21,575 bases of DNA, taken from positions 1 through 21,575 of the forward strand of contig JAOXYB010098937.1 in the NCBI GenBank assembly GCA_028565635.1, written 5' to 3'. This DNA is from Phoronis ovalis (Eukaryota; Phoronida; Phoronidae). How positions within the stretch are numbered: the first letter of the stretch is position 1; every line of letters begins with the position of its first letter. The notes beneath the pieces were generated by a model. The model did not search any database. It was not told the DNA's origin and saw only the letters and a list, made by a program, of their open reading frames with translations. Made by a program: the position numbers and the translations under genes. Shown here in pieces: positions 18,360 to 21,575 of the stretch.

Positions 18360-20222
18360 ATATCAAGACTACATTGCATGCCATGTATTACAACATTTTT
18401 CAAAGCGACACAAAGTGTTTCTACTTCTAATCAGAGAAGTATCACTTTTGTTTTTACCACCATTCCATCGAATTGGTGTCTTAACATTTGGTAGAATGAA
18501 GTGGTGGTGATGATGAAACATCCTTTATTTGGACATGTGAATTTGAAAACCGACAAGGAACAGTATATGGAAGAACTGCAATCTTTTAAAACTGTGACAA
18601 TATATCAAGGAATAGTTATATCAATGGATTTTTAATGATATAATTCTTTGAAAGTGTTATGATGTTGATGTTTATAAGAAATGGCAGATATTCATAGTAC
18701 TCATTAGAGTTTTTATTGATTTAATCCATATTTTACACATTTTTGACCTTTTCAAACTGGTGGATCTTTTTAGTAATGGATGGACAAGTTTTCAAAATTG
18801 CCACCAAGTAACATGCCAGTCATGTTGTTGGTACTATTTTGTTGGTGCTAGTTGTTGGCAGAATTAATTAGTTTCACAATGCAGCTATCTAAAATGTATG
18901 AAACTTGAACTGTACACCATTGCAAAGGATATACATTATAGAAGATTTCTAAATGCAAAATTGAGACCATTTTATTTGTACAAGATTAACCTAGGCACTG
19001 AAAGGAAATAATGTTACACAACCGGATGTAACATCTTACATAGGATTGCCAATGTTGACAAATAATTATGTATACAATACACATGCAAAGTTGTCAATGA
19101 TTAAGTTGCCATAATTATTTACAACTATATCTGTCCTATAAACCATCAATTCATATGTCCACGTATTATTTGCTAAGTTCACCTTCCGTGAATGAAACTG
19201 CAGAGCCTTATGGTAAGACAGACACGGAGCTGTGAGTTTGAGTTTTTCAGCAAATCCATTAATATAGACTTCACCTATCTACTGAGCATTTTAATGATAG
19301 TAATTAAAATATTAAAATATGTTTTGCATATGTGTCACATTTATGTAGGAAAGTGATATAATGCTTTAAAAACATTTTATTAACTGAGTTACTTCACATG
19401 CATTATATAGTCCGATATAAACATCAATGCTGGGTACTAGTCGTAAGAAATAAAACAAAGATCAAAACAGTTTTTGTTTACATAATTGCATGTATTTTTG
19501 AAAAGTAACAGTTGTTCTACTGCTGAAATGGAACTGAAGAAGTGACATTCCAAATTATTCCAGAATTGTTCTGATTATTTTGTTTCATCCTCCACAATTA
19601 ATTTAATATCTCAGTTTCTTTTATTTTGCAATAATATGTCAAAGGATATCATTGTTTGAAAATTAATGCTAATCTGATCAAAGTAGTCGAGAAGCTTTTG
19701 ATATTATTGTGTTGCTTTGAATAATATTCATATTTTAATACTATTTAAACAGTAAAAACACCAGTCGAGAGTACAAAACATGATTGACTCCTGCAGTTTG
19801 CAATTACCGGTAACATAAAATTCAAATTCTAGAATATTTTTTTTGCAAAAATATTCGAGTGTGTGGTTCGGCAAAAAAGAGCTAAGATGATTCAAATGCA
19901 AGCAAAACATTTAAAATCACTTCTAAATAAAAGATGTTCACAGACAAGAAGTTTCTTAAAGATACTTCTTTTAAAAATGCAGCTGAGATATTTACTATCA
20001 TTATATGCTATAACCAAAACAAATGGCTTGGATGAAAATCAAATAACATGTAATCCACGACAACAATTGCAGGCATTGGATCAAATTGATTAAAATAGAT
20101 ATTAACTTTGAAAGCCACATGCAACCATCCTCACAAAGAAGACAACATTATTGAACTAAGACCATGTAGTGTTCATTATGTAACAATGAAGAGCCCTGTT
20201 TATATGTTCCAGAGTCAAAAAG
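18360..20222. other. POLE2-REXO1 convergent intergenic region
   Basis: About 1.9 kb of AT-rich DNA. It holds an imperfect stem-loop at 18803-18832 (ACCAAGTAACATG, loop CCAGT, then CATGTTGTTGGT). A plus frame of 76 codons at 19863-20093 is Lys/Leu/Gln-rich and looks like chance. I see no known gene or transposon. Confidence 0.6.
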
Positions 20223-20223
20223 A

Positions 20224-20229
20224 TTTATT
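20224..20229 (-). terminator. REXO1 polyadenylation signal
   Basis: Minus-strand AATAAA, 14 nt after the REXO1 stop codon. A very short 3' UTR would follow; a later signal may be used instead. Confidence 0.5.
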
Positions 20230-20242
20230 TCAAAAATCAAGT

Positions 20243-20337
20243 TTATAAGCATAGATGGTGCTTGCCAGATTTACCAATTTTTTGTAACATCAAATCCATA
20301 CAAGTAGAAGCATCTTCTCCACTATCATGTTTTCCAT
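20243..20337 (-). CDS. REXO1: REXO1-like last exon: exonuclease motif III
   Basis: 95 nt encoding GKHDSGEDASTCMDLMLQKI and a short tail KSGKHHLCL before TAA. HD(x)4D is the DEDDh third motif. The acceptor is TTTGCAG. Confidence 0.88.
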
Positions 20338-21330
20338 CTGCAAACAAAAAGAAAAAAAGAGTAAAATTATACAGTTATAATTTAAATTGTTGCCATGGGA
20401 GTGAAAACAAATTAGTTCATAGCTCAGAAAGTACTGGACTGACTTCAATGAAACTTGGATTAAAATGTTTACTAAATTCTTAAGATGAAAATTTGGTAGC
20501 CAACTTGAATCCAAAATGACTGCAATATCATAAACCTTTTTGATAACTTGGATTGAAATGACCACAAACTTCAGAAGTTGGCAAAGTTGGTAGTTATTAT
20601 TGGAAGGCATACTATAAAATAAAGTACTTTCTGGTATTTTTAAAAATATTTGGAAACTATTATTTTGTCATTGTTGTACTAAAAATAGTATTCACATGAT
20701 ATGCAGTAGATGCTTAGGCTGGGCTTAGAATTAATTAACATGCTGTCACTGTTTAAAATTTCGTCTTGCAATTGATTCCAAAGAAAATGGGAATGAAATA
20801 CTTGGTCATACTTTGTATGTTGCGTCCCAGGTTTTGACTTGCCAGGTTTTTGAGTGATTTCTTGTATGGGTGTCCTTTTTTGTGAGGAAAAGTTACAGTT
20901 GTATCAATAATATAACTGTGGATTATCTGAAAAATAGAATTAACAAAACCATCAATTCAACAATTTTCTGCTTCATCAAAGACTTCAATTTGTCTGATTC
21001 ATGTGGCTTGCACAAGAAGGAACACCTTGTACAAGAAGGAACACCTTGTACTAATTAAAGTAGATTTAAGATACAAGTTTGTTATATTAATTTGTAGATC
21101 TTTATTTTTTTTGATTGACATTTGGTGGCCTACTTTTAAGTTAATTAAAATTGTACTACCCTTTTGTATATACATAATCTGTTACACATACTCGCAAATT
21201 ATGCAAATCATGTTGTAGGCCATGTCCAATCAAAATGGTCTTATTGTTTATTAATCCAAGTAATTTGGTTTGCACGTCTTCCAATGTTGTTGAAACCCCT
21301 TTAAAATCTTTCTCTGTTAATCCACTGAAG
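20243..21330 (-). CDS. REXO1: REXO1-like DEDDh RNA exonuclease, last three exons, 5' partial
   Basis: The three exons join in frame to the second half of a DEDDh 3'-5' exonuclease domain. Visible blocks are RFSG-type FSGLTEKDFK, ILIGHGLQHDLHNL (second motif, Asp after His), IIHSYIIDTTVTFPHKKGHP and HDSGEDASTCMDLML (third motif, with the general-base His and metal-binding Asp). REXO1 of vertebrates reads [35 protein letters not shown] and SSSEDASACM in these places, so REXO1 fits better than REXO5. The first motif (DCEM) and the long N-terminal part lie beyond the right edge. All visible catalytic residues are intact. The gene is convergent with POLE2. Confidence 0.88.
20812..20926 (-). CDS. 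REXO1: REXO1-like exon n-1
   Basis: 115 nt encoding IIHSYIIDTTVTFPHKKGHP followed by YKKSLKNLASQNLGRNIQ plus 1 nt, parallel to YKRSLRNLMADYLRQIIQ of human REXO1. Acceptor TTTTCAG, donor GTATGA (phase 1). Confidence 0.9.
21012..21049. repeat. Perfect 19-bp tandem duplication in REXO1 intron
   Basis: ACAAGAAGGAACACCTTGT occurs twice without a gap or mismatch (21012-21030, 21031-21049). Each unit begins ACAAG and ends CTTGT, an imperfect dyad. The perfect identity suggests a recent event. Confidence 0.9.
21192..21330 (-). CDS. REXO1: REXO1-like exon n-2: exonuclease motif II
   Basis: 139 nt. The first base completes a codon from an unseen exon, then FSGLTEKDFKGVSTTLEDVQ and TILIGHGLQHDLHNLR follow. 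Acceptor ATTTCAG, donor GTATGT (phase 0). Confidence 0.9.
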
Positions 21331-21575
21331 CTGAAATAAGATAATATATAAAAATGAACACGTAGCTACTATCTTTACAATAAATCATCACCTTTAGTTT
21401 TAAAGTGTAAGATAAGAACAAGTTTTTACCATTACGCCACACATGTAATTAATTGTAGTAGTTTCATATGGATGATTGCGATTCCCAGGTAAGGTTTTAG
21501 GTAAATCACTGTACAAGAGATTGAAACTAATATTAGCTTTTTAAAGTAAAATACACCAAAATTTGATGGGATTAT

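Noticed and set aside
19863-20093. 76-codon plus-strand frame between POLE2 and REXO1
   Set aside because: Low-complexity Lys/Leu/Gln composition from A-rich DNA, no promoter or motif; likely chance.
21431-21509. Possible further REXO1 exon on the minus strand (CAG before TGATTTACC, donor GTAAAA), with a VIYLKP-like reading
   Set aside because: The open frame (DLPKTLPGN..., ending INYMCGVM) ends in phase 0, whereas exon n-2 needs phase 2, and it does not match the DCEM or YNTR region expected there. The VIYLKP frame runs into a stop.

Overview
The window is nuclear DNA from an intron-rich animal. The genes are split by AT-rich GT-AG introns of about 170 to 1,700 nt. There are no bacterial operons, ribosome binding sites, tRNAs, rRNAs or CRISPR arrays. 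Exon structures close to the vertebrate ones and LINE and MITE relics suggest a slowly evolving invertebrate or other metazoan; I cannot name the species.

Positions 262-8051 (minus strand) hold an orthologue of LMAN1 (ERGIC-53), the mannose-binding cargo receptor between the ER and Golgi. Twelve coding exons join in frame to 500 codons plus 2 nt. Only a short last exon, expected to carry the cytosolic tail, lies off the left edge. Positions 8347-18304 (plus strand) hold a complete POLE2, subunit 2 of DNA polymerase epsilon, with 15 exons and 522 residues. The two start codons are 295 bp apart and head to head, so this interval is probably a bidirectional promoter; it has ETS-like sites and an E2F-type site. 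Positions 20243-21330 (minus strand) hold the last three coding exons of a REXO1-like DEDDh exonuclease, convergent with POLE2. Its upstream exons are off the right edge.

The three genes do unrelated jobs: secretory cargo transport, DNA replication and RNA processing. Only LMAN1 and POLE2 may share regulation, through their common promoter.

The introns carry most of the unusual material. There is a 218-bp MITE with long terminal inverted repeats and an 8-bp target duplication in LMAN1 intron 2. A relic LINE reverse transcriptase sits in POLE2 intron 7. POLE2 intron 1 has a pair of inverted hairpin repeats with compensatory changes. POLE2 intron 8 has the donor and branch site of a minor-spliceosome (U12-type) intron. 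Most other open frames in the window are chance frames in AT-rich intron sequence. I found no new gene system here.
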